From JBFMFR01 sp040752025 (GTDB lineage: Bacteria; Chloroflexota; Anaerolineae; Anaerolineales; UBA4823): a DNA stretch of 64,000 nucleotides. Position 1 is the first letter of the stretch. Every line of letters starts with the position of its first letter. Below, in pieces: positions 44,589 to 53,072 of this stretch. A model generated the notes under the pieces. The model was not told the DNA's origin and did not search any database. It saw nothing but the letters and a program-made list of their open reading frames with translations. The stretch lies in assembly GCA_040752025.1 (NCBI GenBank), contig JBFMFR010000003.1, forward strand, positions 219,057 to 283,056. The letters run 5' to 3'. A program made the translations under genes and the position numbers.

Positions 44589-45850
44589 GCCAAACAACGG
44601 CTTCGCCCATCCCCGCCACGGATCTGGATAAAGAAGGCTCCAACCTGCCCGGCAGAAAGCAAACCGCCCTGGTCTGGCAGCTCATCTTCCAGGTCTCGAC
44701 CATCATCGGCATCATTGCCCTGAGCGCCCTGCTCTTCAACATCACCAACCAATCCTTCGGATACATGGCCCTGCAGAACAAAGTCGATCCGGAAAGCCTG
44801 GCCGTGAACGGCGTGGCGCTCGAAGAACTGCCGCAAGAAGAACTGGTGCGCATTTTCCAGGAAAACGTCTCCAAGGGCCTGCTGCGGCGCTACGAACGCG
44901 AAAAGCCCTTCGCGGAGCGCAGCCGCGAAGAAGTTTACGATCTGATCCTGGAAGAAGTTATCGATCCCCAAATCGTCAGGACCTGGCTGTTGGTCGATTC
45001 GCTGACCCAGCGCCAGGCGATCCAGGCCGAGGCAGCAGAGGAATTCCCACAGGCCAGGCTGGTCTTTCGCTCGTGGATCACGCCGCGCTTCGTGGCTTCA
45101 CCGCAGTCCAGCATCCCGCTGGATGCAGGCGTGCGGACTGCCATCCTGGGCTCGCTGTGGACGATTTTCATTACGATTGTGATCGCCCTGCCGATCGGCA
45201 TCAGCGCGGCGATCTACCTGGAGGAATACGCCATCGATAACTGGGTCAACCGCCTGATCCAAACCAACATCAACAACCTGGCCGGTGTACCTTCGATCAT
45301 CTACGGTATGCTCGGCCTGGCGATCTTCGTGCGCAACCTGGAACCGCTGACCAGCGGGGCGATGTTCGGGCTTACCGATCCCACCACGGCCAACGGGCGC
45401 ACGATCCTGTCGGCGGGATTGACGCTGGCGCTGCTGATCCTGCCGCTGATCATCATCAACGCCCAGGAAGCGGTGCGCTCCGTGCCTAACTCGCTGCGTC
45501 AGGCCGGCCTGGGATTGGGCGCCACCAAGTGGCAAACCATCTGGCACCACGTGCTGCCCAACGCCATCCCGGGCATCCTGACCGGGGCCATCCTGTCGGT
45601 ATCCCGCGCCATGGGCGAGACGGCCCCGCTGGTGGTGGTAGGGGCGGCCACATTCATCACATTCGACCCAAATGGGCCGTTCTCGAAATTCACCACCCTG
45701 CCGATCCAGATCTACCAGTGGACGGCGCGCCCCCAGGCTGAATTCCGCAATATCGCTGCAGCCGCCATCCTGGTGTTGATGATACTGCTGCTATCCCTGA
45801 ATGCTACTGCCATATTGTTGCGTAACCGCTACAGCAGGAGGCTCTCATGA
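44585..45850 (+). CDS. pstA: Phosphate ABC transporter permease PstA with large periplasmic insertion
   Basis: 421 aa, about 130 longer than the 290-aa PstA at 27682. After TM1 (about 30-52) there is an acidic, helical insertion of about 120 residues (VDPESLAVNGVALEELPQEE to SWITPRFVASP) before the standard permease core, which contains the EAA loop LRQAGLGLGATKWQTIWHHV (near 305). The insertion faces outside and may contact the unusual two-domain PstS. Overlaps pstB by 4 bp. Confidence 0.9.
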   Translation: MSQTTASPIPATDLDKEGSNLPGRKQTALVWQLIFQVSTIIGIIALSALLFNITNQSFGYMALQNKVDPESLAVNGVALEELPQEELVRIFQENVSKGLLRRYEREKPFAERSREEVYDLILEEVIDPQIVRTWLLVDSLTQRQAIQAEAAEEFPQARLVFRSWITPRFVASPQSSIPLDAGVRTAILGSLWTIFITIVIALPIGISAAIYLEEYAIDNWVNRLIQTNINNLAGVPSIIYGMLGLAIFVRNLEPLTSGAMFGLTDPTTANGRTILSAGLTLALLILPLIIINAQEAVRSVPNSLRQAGLGLGATKWQTIWHHVLPNAIPGILTGAILSVSRAMGETAPLVVVGAATFITFDPNGPFSKFTTLPIQIYQWTARPQAEFRNIAAAAILVLMILLLSLNATAILLRNRYSRRLS

Positions 45851-46707
45851 ACATTCAACTTCAATCTACGGCTTCGCTCAAGAATACGCCAAACTCTGCC
45901 ACACCAACCGAAACGCAGGCTTCGCACACGAATGGCAGGTACGCCATCCAGGTGCACGATCTGAGCATTTACTATGGCGATTTCCTGGCAGTGAAAAACG
46001 TCAGCCTGGACATCGAAAAACAAAAGATCACCGCCATCATCGGGCCCTCCGGCTGCGGCAAGAGCACCATGCTGCGCTCCTTCAACCGCATGAACGAACT
46101 GGTGCCCAGCGCCCGCATCAACGGCAAAATCCTGTTCCACGGCAAGAACATCTACGATGCGGATGTCGACCCGGTGCAGGTGCGCAAGCGCGTCGGCATG
46201 GTCTTTCAAAAGCCGAACCCTTTCCCCAAGACGATCTACGAGAACATCTCCTGGGGAGCGCGCATCAACGGCTTCAAGGGCAACAAAGCCCAAACTGACG
46301 AACTGGTCGAAAAGGCTTTGCGCGACGCCGCCTTGTGGGAAGAAGTCAAGGATAAATTAGGACAAAGCGGGCTGTCGCTCTCCGGCGGGCAGCAGCAGCG
46401 CCTGTGCATCGCCCGCACGATTGCCATAAAACCAGATATAATCTTGATGGACGAACCCTGCTCGGCGCTTGATCCGATTGCCACCCTCAAGATCGAGGAA
46501 CTGATGCGCGAGCTCTCAGTCGATTACACCATCATCATCGTCACCCACAACATGCAGCAGGCTGCCCGCGTCTCGGATTGGACCGCCTTCTTCACCATGC
46601 ACGAAGATCGCTCTGGTTTCTTGATGGAGTTCGGATCGACCACGCAGATATTCACCAACCCGACTGAAAAAGTCACCGAAGATTACATCACCGGCCGATT
46701 CGGCTAA
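45847..46707 (+). CDS. pstB: Phosphate ABC transporter ATPase PstB (canonical)
   Basis: 286 aa with about 30 extra N-terminal residues. All ATPase motifs are canonical: Walker A GPSGCGKST, Q-loop VFQKPNPFP, signature LSGGQQQR, Walker B IILMDEPCSALDP and H-loop VTHNMQQAARVSD. Contrasts with the two altered PstB proteins of the first operon. Followed by phoU. Confidence 0.95.
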   Translation: MNIQLQSTASLKNTPNSATPTETQASHTNGRYAIQVHDLSIYYGDFLAVKNVSLDIEKQKITAIIGPSGCGKSTMLRSFNRMNELVPSARINGKILFHGKNIYDADVDPVQVRKRVGMVFQKPNPFPKTIYENISWGARINGFKGNKAQTDELVEKALRDAALWEEVKDKLGQSGLSLSGGQQQRLCIARTIAIKPDIILMDEPCSALDPIATLKIEELMRELSVDYTIIIVTHNMQQAARVSDWTAFFTMHEDRSGFLMEFGSTTQIFTNPTEKVTEDYITGRFG

Positions 46708-46730
46708 TCTTAGCTTGCGAGGAAAATTAC

Positions 46731-47420
46731 ATGGCACGCGAAGTCCTGGACCGCAAAATCCGCCACCTGTTGGACGAAATCCTCGTTCTGGACAGCATGG
46801 TTGAGAGCGCTGTCACCGACGCAGTCACCGCTCTAAAAAATCACGATCTCAACCTGGCTCAGCAAGTTTACAACTACGACCGCCAGATCAACGCCAAGCG
46901 CTACGAGCTGGAAAACGATTGTATCGTCACCATCGCCACCCAGCAGCCGATCATGGCCGGCGATTTGCGCTTGCTGGCTTCCATCCTGGAAGTGGTCAGC
47001 GAACTGGAGCGCATGGGCGATTATGCCAAGGGCATTGCTCACGTTTGCCTGCGCATCGACTTACAGCCTCATATTAAGCCCCTCATCGACATCCCGCGCA
47101 TGGCCAGCATCTCTGTGGATATGCTGCACCGCTCCGTTGAGGCTTTCGTCACCGCCAACGCCGAACTGGCGCGCAGCATACCCCCCGAAGACGATCTGGT
47201 GGATGACCTGTACGTGCAGGTTTATCGCGAGCTGGTGACGATCATGTTCACCAAACCCGATACCATCGACCAGGCCAACCTCCTGATGTGGGCGGCCCAC
47301 AACCTGGAGCGCCTGGCCGACCGGGTGACCAACATCTGCGAGCGTACCATCTACGTGGCCACCGGGCAGCTCAAAGAAATCGCCTCATCGGACGACGAGA
47401 TGTTAAAAATCGAAGAGTGA
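46731..47420 (+). CDS. phoU: PhoU family phosphate-signalling regulator (second copy)
   Basis: 229 aa. Two PhoU repeats with metal-binding motifs SELERMGDYAKGIA (about 88) and HNLERLADRVTNICE (about 192). Last gene of the second pst operon, before a strong terminator. Two PhoU copies in one region imply one per transporter. Confidence 0.94.
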   Translation: MAREVLDRKIRHLLDEILVLDSMVESAVTDAVTALKNHDLNLAQQVYNYDRQINAKRYELENDCIVTIATQQPIMAGDLRLLASILEVVSELERMGDYAKGIAHVCLRIDLQPHIKPLIDIPRMASISVDMLHRSVEAFVTANAELARSIPPEDDLVDDLYVQVYRELVTIMFTKPDTIDQANLLMWAAHNLERLADRVTNICERTIYVATGQLKEIASSDDEMLKIEE

Positions 47421-47442
47421 AGCCTTTCTCTGCGCTCACAAC

Positions 47443-47476
47443 GAAAGGCGCAGGCATCGTTTGCCTGCGCTTTTTG
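47443..47476 (+). terminator. Rho-independent terminator of the second pst operon
   Basis: Stem GCGCAGGC (47448-47455) with GCCTGCGC (47463-47470) and a TTTTT tail. Confidence 0.85.
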
Positions 47477-47497
47477 ATTCATGTGATAAACATCCTC

Positions 47498-47526
47498 TTG
47501 CCCGCCCGGTGGGGAAATGGTATAGT
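47498..47526 (+). promoter_or_regulatory. Promoter of the sugar kinase gene
   Basis: TTGCCC (47498-47503), 17-bp spacer, TATAGT (47521-47526); ATG at 47567 with AGGAA before it. Confidence 0.55.
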
Positions 47527-47566
47527 AAGCTGGCGAGATGAAAGCGCTTACATTCAGGAACACAAC

Positions 47567-48565
47567 ATGAACCACACCCGGCGCGCTTTCTTAGGCGTCG
47601 ACATCGGCGGCACGAAGACACATGCCCTGGTCGCAGATGAAAGCGGCCAGGCGCTGGGTTTTGGCGCAGCCGGGCCAGGCAACCACGAGGTCGTCGGCTA
47701 CGATGGACTGCGCGCCAGCCTGAAAACGGCCGTCAGCCAGGCCCTGGGCAGCGCCGGTCTGCCGCCCCGCCAGATCGCCGGGGCTGGCTTCGGCGTGGCC
47801 GGCTACGATTGGCCCTCCGAGCTGCCCGCTACTCTGGAGGCCATCGCCACCCTGGGGCTGGCCTGCCCGGTCGAGGCGGTCAACGATGCCGTCGTCGGGC
47901 TGCTGGCTGGCGCCAGCCAGGGTTGGGGTGTGGTGGTCGTGGCTGGCACCAGCAACAACTGCCGTGGGCGCGACCGCCGCGGGCGCGAAGGCCGTGTCAC
48001 CGGCAACGGCATGACCTTCGGCGAGTACGGCGGCGGCGCCGAAGTGGTCTGGAAAGCCATCCAGGCGATCAACTACGCCTGGATCCAGCGCGGCCCGTCC
48101 ACGGCCCTCACCCAGACCTTCCTGGATTTATGCGGCGCGCGCAGGGCCTTCGAGTTCATCGAAGGCCTGGTGCTCGAACGCTACTCTCCGGACGCCTCCT
48201 GGGCCCTGGCAGTCTTCCAGTGCGCCGAGCAGGGCGACCCGGTAGCCCGGCAGGTGCTCACCTGGGCCGGGCAGGAGTTGGGCGAGCTGGCCTGCGCCGT
48301 CATCCGCCAGTTGGACTTACAAGACGAAACCTTCGAAGTCGTCCAGTCCGGCAGCCTGTACGAAGGCGGCGCACTGCTCACCGAGCCCATGCGCCAGACC
48401 ATCCAGGCCCTGGCGCCAGGCGCCCAGATGGTGCGCCTGACCGCTCCACCGGTGGTGGGCGGGGTGCTGTTAGGCATGCAGCAGGCCGGCTGTGACGGGC
48501 GCGCCGTGCGCCAGAAGCTCATCGACACCGCCAGCCGTCTGTGGAAGAACGCTGCCCCTGCCTGA
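47567..48565 (+). CDS. BadF/BadG-type ATPase, N-acetylglucosamine kinase-like
   Basis: 332 aa from ATG 47567, downstream of its own promoter. ASKHA-fold kinase: phosphate-1 loop FLGVDIGGTKTHALVADESG (about 8-27), GAGFGVAGYDW, a VNDAVVGLLAG second Asp motif and VVVAGTSNNCRG. Size and motifs match N-acetylglucosamine kinases of the BadF/BadG/BcrA family. Substrate is inferred from the family; no amino-sugar genes adjoin. Confidence 0.82.
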   Translation: MNHTRRAFLGVDIGGTKTHALVADESGQALGFGAAGPGNHEVVGYDGLRASLKTAVSQALGSAGLPPRQIAGAGFGVAGYDWPSELPATLEAIATLGLACPVEAVNDAVVGLLAGASQGWGVVVVAGTSNNCRGRDRRGREGRVTGNGMTFGEYGGGAEVVWKAIQAINYAWIQRGPSTALTQTFLDLCGARRAFEFIEGLVLERYSPDASWALAVFQCAEQGDPVARQVLTWAGQELGELACAVIRQLDLQDETFEVVQSGSLYEGGALLTEPMRQTIQALAPGAQMVRLTAPPVVGGVLLGMQQAGCDGRAVRQKLIDTASRLWKNAAPA

Positions 48566-48602
48566 CCCGTTCACACCGCGCCATAAGGCCCATTCTGCGG
48601 TT

Positions 48603-49448
48603 TCAGGCTGTCAGGAACGGCATCGCTCGCCCGGTCATACCGATCAGGGCGTGCCCCATGCCCGGGAGAAGTATGACCTCCAGCCTGGGGAGCAGCTTGC
48701 GCAGCCGCGCCGCGGCCTCTTCCACCTGGATGATGGCATCCTCCGTGCCGCCAATCAACAAGACCGGCATCTCCAGGCGCTGCAATTCCTCGTCTGTGAA
48801 CAGGTATTCCTTGCCGATGCGCGGCCGCACGTGAGTCAGGATGGCGTCCATGAACTTGACCGCTTCTGGGTGGATGACCTGTCTCCCGAAAACCATGCGG
48901 TTGATCCGGCCCGCCCCCCAGGAGCCGAACATGGAATATGCCATCCCCTTGAAGATGAACGAGCGCCGGGTCGGCATCACGCCGCCGGGGGCCAATAAGA
49001 CCAGTTTGCTCACCCGCCCGGGCCGCCCGGTGGCGAATTTCAAAGCCGTCCAGCCGCCTTGCGAGATGCCCAGCAGGGCCGTCTGCTGGACTCCCAGCCC
49101 ATCCAGGACATCCTCCAGCCATTCCACGTAGGCAGGGCCTTCCCAATCCGGGCGGTTCTGCGCGCTTTTGCCAGGTTCGCCGGGAAGATCGACCGCGTAG
49201 GTGCGGAAGCTGGCGCTGTATTCGGCCACATCCCCCACCCACGAAACTGCGTTCGATTGCGCCCCGTGCAGCAGCATCAAAGCCGGAGCAGACTTCTCTC
49301 CGCTGGCAATCACGAAGGTTTCGCCGTGACGGGTGGGCAGCTTGAAGGTTTCGTAGGGCACAGGCCAGCGCCCCAGGGCAGCATCGTAAAGCGCCATGAT
49401 TTCGCTCTCGCCCGCAGGTGTTTTATAAATCGTAGTCGCAGCGTTCAT
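48603..49448 (-). CDS. Alpha/beta hydrolase
   Basis: 281 aa. Ser nucleophile in GISQGG (about 121-126), oxyanion HGAQSNAVSW, acid in IGGTEDAI and His in GMGHALIGM. Lies 15 bp downstream of the PadR gene and is probably its target operon. The first residues (TTIYKTPAGESEIMALYDAALGRWPVPYE) form an extension seen in related hydrolases. Substrate unknown. Confidence 0.87.
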   Translation of the reverse strand: MNAATTIYKTPAGESEIMALYDAALGRWPVPYETFKLPTRHGETFVIASGEKSAPALMLLHGAQSNAVSWVGDVAEYSASFRTYAVDLPGEPGKSAQNRPDWEGPAYVEWLEDVLDGLGVQQTALLGISQGGWTALKFATGRPGRVSKLVLLAPGGVMPTRRSFIFKGMAYSMFGSWGAGRINRMVFGRQVIHPEAVKFMDAILTHVRPRIGKEYLFTDEELQRLEMPVLLIGGTEDAIIQVEEAAARLRKLLPRLEVILLPGMGHALIGMTGRAMPFLTA

Positions 49449-49463
49449 CTTGTTTTCCCTTCT

Positions 49464-50048
49464 TTATCCGTTTTCTCCATCGCCAAGCTGTTTGCGCAGC
49501 CTGCGGATCCAATCCAGTTCGTTTGCGTAGAACGAAATCCAGTTCTCCTGGATGGCGCGCCACAGCACAGCTTCGCGCGGCGTGCGCGCCAGCGTGGCGT
49601 TGATATAGGCATCCCTGAGAGCCCCGGATGGTGACAGATTCCCGCCTTGCTCCTGGGCTTGCAGCATGGATAACTGCACCTGCATTTCAGCTTCGTACTT
49701 GCCCAGCAGCGCATCGAGCTCCTCCGGGCTCAGGCGGTCGGCCCAGGCAAGCTGGATGAGGAAGTTGTTCTTTAGCTGAGGCGGCTCCGGTTCGGTAAGC
49801 AGGCACGCCTCGAGCTGCGCCTGCCCTTCAGGGGTGATGCTGTAGACCCTGCGCGCCGGACCCTCCTCCTGCACCTCGACCTGGCGCGTGACCAGGCCCT
49901 TTTCGTGCAGCTTCACCAGCGTGGTGTAGATCTGGTTGTTGTTCCCCGACCAGTACAGCACGGCTGAACCCGCGAACATTTTCTTGATATCATAGCCGGT
50001 CAGCGGTCGCCAGCTCAACAAGCCTAAAATTGCACATTCGATCGACAT
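49464..50048 (-). CDS. PadR family transcriptional repressor
   Basis: 194 aa from ATG 50048 (GAGG upstream); upstream in-frame codons run through the operator. N-terminal winged helix (about 4-80: ILGLLSWRPLTGYDIKKMF, YTTLVKLHEKGLVTRQ, RRVYSITPEGQAQLE) and C-terminal helical dimerisation domain (about 95-190). Likely represses itself and the downstream hydrolase through the palindromic operator at 50079-50108; the inducer is unknown. Confidence 0.9.
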   Translation of the reverse strand: MSIECAILGLLSWRPLTGYDIKKMFAGSAVLYWSGNNNQIYTTLVKLHEKGLVTRQVEVQEEGPARRVYSITPEGQAQLEACLLTEPEPPQLKNNFLIQLAWADRLSPEELDALLGKYEAEMQVQLSMLQAQEQGGNLSPSGALRDAYINATLARTPREAVLWRAIQENWISFYANELDWIRRLRKQLGDGENG

Positions 50049-50078
50049 TTTAGTAACCTCTTTCCGATTAGCACTCAC

Positions 50079-50121
50079 GTAACATATGTTAATAATAACA
50101 TATGTTACCGGCAAACGTCAA
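50079..50121 (-). promoter_or_regulatory. padR promoter with overlapping double palindromic operator
   Basis: Two copies of the perfect palindrome TAACATATGTTA (50080-50091 and 50096-50107) separated by 4 bp; together they make a 30-bp inverted repeat from 50079 to 50108. On the minus strand, -35 TTGACG (50121-50116), 18-bp spacer and -10 TATTAT (50097-50092) are covered by these palindromes, which fits autorepression. Confidence 0.82.
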
Positions 50122-50154
50122 GAGTTGAGTCAACACAATTTCCCCCCACAATAA

Positions 50155-50190
50155 AAAAACCACCGGGGCGCTTATCGCGCCCCGGTGGTT
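50155..50190 (-). terminator. Strong minus-strand terminator without an intact upstream gene
   Basis: Perfect 14-bp stem (50158-50171/50177-50190) followed, on the minus strand, by a run of seven T. It would end minus-strand transcription from the gene remnant at 50238-50297. Confidence 0.75.
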
Positions 50191-50237
50191 ACGATTGCGT
50201 TCTACCCTACTGGCACGATCCAGCGGGTTTTGTCAGG

Positions 50238-50297
50238 TTAGTTATCCACCTTTTTCAACCACTCCAGAGCATCTTCGGGATTGGTGAACAACACAAA
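50238..50297 (-). pseudogene. Gene remnant, last 19 codons of a lost protein
   Basis: Minus strand reads FVLFTNPEDALEWLKKVDN then TAA (50240-50238), with an in-frame TAG directly upstream. The PEDALEWLKK end looks like the C-terminus of a STAS/SpoIIAA-like small protein. Together with the terminator just downstream it suggests a deleted or decayed minus-strand gene. Tentative. Confidence 0.35.
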
Positions 50298-50314
50298 CTA
50301 TGAAACACTAACTG

Positions 50315-50343
50315 TAGACTCCCCTATCAATCTGGAGTAGAAT
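50315..50343 (+). promoter_or_regulatory. Promoter of the 50352 membrane protein; predicted leaderless
   Basis: TAGACT (50315-50320), 17-bp spacer, TAGAAT (50338-50343), with the ATG 8 bp later and no Shine-Dalgarno. Confidence 0.45.
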
Positions 50344-50351
50344 CCAGAACG

Positions 50352-51089
50352 ATGAAATCCATTCCTTATCCTTCCCGAAGCGTATCACGCGTTGCCGGCT
50401 TCCTGATCTTCGCCCTGGGAGTTGCTATCGGATTATTATATTTCGGCGGCGCCACCTGGGCAGACATCGAAGCCTTTCTCTTCGACAGCTCCTTTTCTGC
50501 CGACAAACCCCTTACCACGCTGAACTGCCCGGTAATCATCGGCCCGTCCGAGACCGGCGTTCTGAAGGCCACCTTCACCAATCCCAGCGATACCACCTTC
50601 CGGCCACGCATCCGCGCCCGCTTCACCGCCGGCCTGGTTTCACTCATACGTGAAGAAGAGAACCGGCTTTCGCTGGAGCCGGGCGAATCGCAACAACTGG
50701 AGTGGCAAGTGACCGGTGAAGATGCTGTGTGGGGCAACTTCATCCTGGCGCGCATCTACCAATTCCGCCAGTACCCGCAGCTTTCACGCACGGCAACCTG
50801 CGGCATCTTGGTGGTAGATTTCCTGGGACTGGGCGGCAGGTGGCTGACTGCCCTGGCGGTTGTAATCAGCCTGCTGGGCATGCTGGTGGGGCTCAACCTG
50901 TGGGTAGCTGGCAACCGCCCGCTGTCAGGCCGTATCCAAACCACTACCCAGGCCATGGTCGCCCTGGCTGCGGTTGTCTTCCTGGGCATGGCGGGAAGCC
51001 TGACCGGCCTGTGGATGTTGAGCGCGGCGATGGTGCTGGTGGGGGTTCTGCTCAGCTTCATGATCATCGCCTTCCTGATCGCCGCCTGA
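50352..51089 (+). CDS. Membrane protein with extracytoplasmic beta domain
   Basis: 245 aa. One N-terminal helix (about 13-32), an extracytoplasmic domain (about 45-155) with an Ig-like pattern (GVLKATFTNPSDTTFRP, LSLEPGESQQLEWQV) and two Cys (NCPVII, TATCGIL) that could form a disulfide, then three C-terminal helices (about 160-182, 195-215, 220-243). No family recognised. Appears leaderless. Confidence 0.65.
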   Translation: MKSIPYPSRSVSRVAGFLIFALGVAIGLLYFGGATWADIEAFLFDSSFSADKPLTTLNCPVIIGPSETGVLKATFTNPSDTTFRPRIRARFTAGLVSLIREEENRLSLEPGESQQLEWQVTGEDAVWGNFILARIYQFRQYPQLSRTATCGILVVDFLGLGGRWLTALAVVISLLGMLVGLNLWVAGNRPLSGRIQTTTQAMVALAAVVFLGMAGSLTGLWMLSAAMVLVGVLLSFMIIAFLIAA

Positions 51090-51168
51090 GGCTACCTGCA
51101 ACTAATAAATCTGCAAGGTGACCCTATGCAAAATTTAATCCATAATGGAATTACGGTACAATTCCGCT

Positions 51169-51549
51169 ATGCAAAAGCCTCTAGCCATCATCATTGAAGA
51201 TCACGAAGACCAGGCTATGGTTTTCAGCACCGCCCTCCAGGTATCCGGCTATGAAACTGAAACCATCCTGGATGGGGCTGTCGCCCAACAACGCCTGAAG
51301 GAAATCATCCCTACACTCATCATCCTGGACCTGCACCTCCCGTATGTTTCCGGCGATGAAATCCTCAAACAAGTACGCGCCGAACCACGCCTCTCCGATG
51401 TGCGCGTGATCATCGCGACGGCAGACGCCCTGATGGGAGAAAGCCTGCGCGGCCTGGCCGATCACGTCTTGCTCAAGCCGATCAGCTTCATCCAGCTCAA
51501 AACGCTGATCCAGCGTATCGCCGAGCAGGGTGATTCCACCGCAGATTAG
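51169..51549 (+). CDS. Single-domain response regulator
   Basis: 126 aa from ATG 51169. Receiver domain only: acidic EDHEDQ near residue 9-14, phospho-Asp54 (ILDLHLP), Thr/Ala in IIATADA and Lys in LLKPISF. No output domain, so it acts through a partner protein. A TACAAT (51157-51162) ends 6 bp before the ATG and there is no ribosome-binding site, suggesting a leaderless message. The longer in-frame start at 51145 is unlikely. Confidence 0.87.
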   Translation: MQKPLAIIIEDHEDQAMVFSTALQVSGYETETILDGAVAQQRLKEIIPTLIILDLHLPYVSGDEILKQVRAEPRLSDVRVIIATADALMGESLRGLADHVLLKPISFIQLKTLIQRIAEQGDSTAD

Positions 51550-52778
51550 ACGGCTTCTTCCGTGGGCGATTCCAACACCAGGGGCTTTTCGCCGCGCAGC
51601 GCCGGGCCCGGCCCCAGCCAGATCTCCATCTCATCCGGGCTGACCCGGTCGACAAAATAGGCCTTCACATCCGGGTTGGCGTAGGCCCATTCTCCGCCAG
51701 AGCGCGATGCCAGGAGATTAAAGAAAAAACCCAGGCTGCCATCCTTGCCATCTGCCTGCCCGCGCTGTAACGCCTGCTGCGTGCGCGCCATGCGCTGCTC
51801 ATAGGAACAGCGCTCATCCTGTGGCAGGTTTTCAAGGGCCAGGAGGGAAGCATCCTGGCGCTGGCTGAAGATGTTCACCTGGAATAAATAGGAGCCCGGC
51901 TGCTCATCCAGGTGACCTTGCAGAAGCCGGTCGGCGGCGAACTCGTACTTACTGGCGCGCACAACCCCCTCCCCGCTGGTCACCACGTTCAGGGCGTAGC
52001 CATCCCAGTATGGGAGCAGAGCCTGTAAGACCTCCAGGGCGCCGACCTGGTCGCCCAGGCGCAGCGCCACCCAACTGGCGACGTTCGCCAGGGTGCCGCT
52101 GTTCAACGCTGGCTGCGATTTGAGCAGCAGCGTATCTACTGCCTGGGCGTAGCCATCGCTGCGCCAGGCAAAAGCTGAGCCCGGCAGCAAGTCCGGGTAA
52201 ATAAAAGCGCTGAGGCGCACATTATGCCCTCCCTGCGGCAGGCCGAATGTGGCTATGCGCAATTGATCGAAGCGCTCCCCGGGCGGACTGTTGTCCTCTT
52301 CGCTGTGCCACAGCGTCACCGAGCCGTCCGCCTGGCGGTACATGCCGGTCTGGCAGCCGGAGCTGTCGTGCTGCAAGAGCAGCGCCAGGTCCAGCTCGCC
52401 CACCGGCTGCCCGTCCACCTGGCAGCCAGCCAGGTGGGGATGCTCGAAGGCCACGATCTGTGCGCCCTGGCTCCATACCTCCAGGCAGGCCAGGTATTCG
52501 TCCAACGCCTGGCGCAGCGCTGCCGCCAGGCGCGTGTTCGCCGCCTGCTTGCGCAGGATGGCGTGGCAGGCTCGCCCCTGGCGCACCTTACCTTCGAAAT
52601 CTGCCGCGCTCAATCGATCCAGACGGCCACGCAAGATTTTGTGCACCTGCTGGCGCACCTGCGCCCCCAACCGCCCGTGAGCGGAGACGAAATTCTCATT
52701 TGTAAAATCTAAAAATGTCAAACCGCCAAGCTGGTTCTTCACCGCCAGCAGATGCGTTGATGAATCCTCATGTCTCAT
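51546..52778 (-). CDS. Uncharacterised protein, possible C45-type Ntn-hydrolase
   Basis: 410 aa from ATG 52778; an in-frame codon at 52811 would add 11 residues. The middle contains SSGCQTGMYRQADGSVTLWHSEEDNS (in parts), recalling the GC...(G)...H/N-x-ED pattern around the Cys nucleophile of acyl-CoA:6-aminopenicillanic acid acyltransferase-like (C45) proteins. The rest is globular with no signal peptide. The assignment is tentative, and the N-terminal helix-rich 140 residues fit the helical extension of that family only loosely. Convergent with the response regulator. Confidence 0.45.
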   Translation of the reverse strand: MRHEDSSTHLLAVKNQLGGLTFLDFTNENFVSAHGRLGAQVRQQVHKILRGRLDRLSAADFEGKVRQGRACHAILRKQAANTRLAAALRQALDEYLACLEVWSQGAQIVAFEHPHLAGCQVDGQPVGELDLALLLQHDSSGCQTGMYRQADGSVTLWHSEEDNSPPGERFDQLRIATFGLPQGGHNVRLSAFIYPDLLPGSAFAWRSDGYAQAVDTLLLKSQPALNSGTLANVASWVALRLGDQVGALEVLQALLPYWDGYALNVVTSGEGVVRASKYEFAADRLLQGHLDEQPGSYLFQVNIFSQRQDASLLALENLPQDERCSYEQRMARTQQALQRGQADGKDGSLGFFFNLLASRSGGEWAYANPDVKAYFVDRVSPDEMEIWLGPGPALRGEKPLVLESPTEEAV

Positions 52779-53072
52779 AAGCCAAAAACCGTCCCGGGAT
52801 TTTCCCGGCACGCCCTTTCCTTGCTACACTATTCAGTTAGTCTAAATACTCAGTGGCCGCTTTCGCCAGGCCGGCAAAACGCCAGGCGCTTTTTCGAAAT
52901 CAGGTGGAAATCAAATCCACCCTGTCCCCCACGCAGGCTGGTTATATCTCTAAAACCCAAAGTCTTCCTTGCAAACAATATCATACGCAACTGACCTCGT
53001 TGCGCCTGGAGTCTAATCCTTTTCGTTGAAAGCGTCAATAGGGGAACCTCTGGTCAAACAAACCAGGATTTC

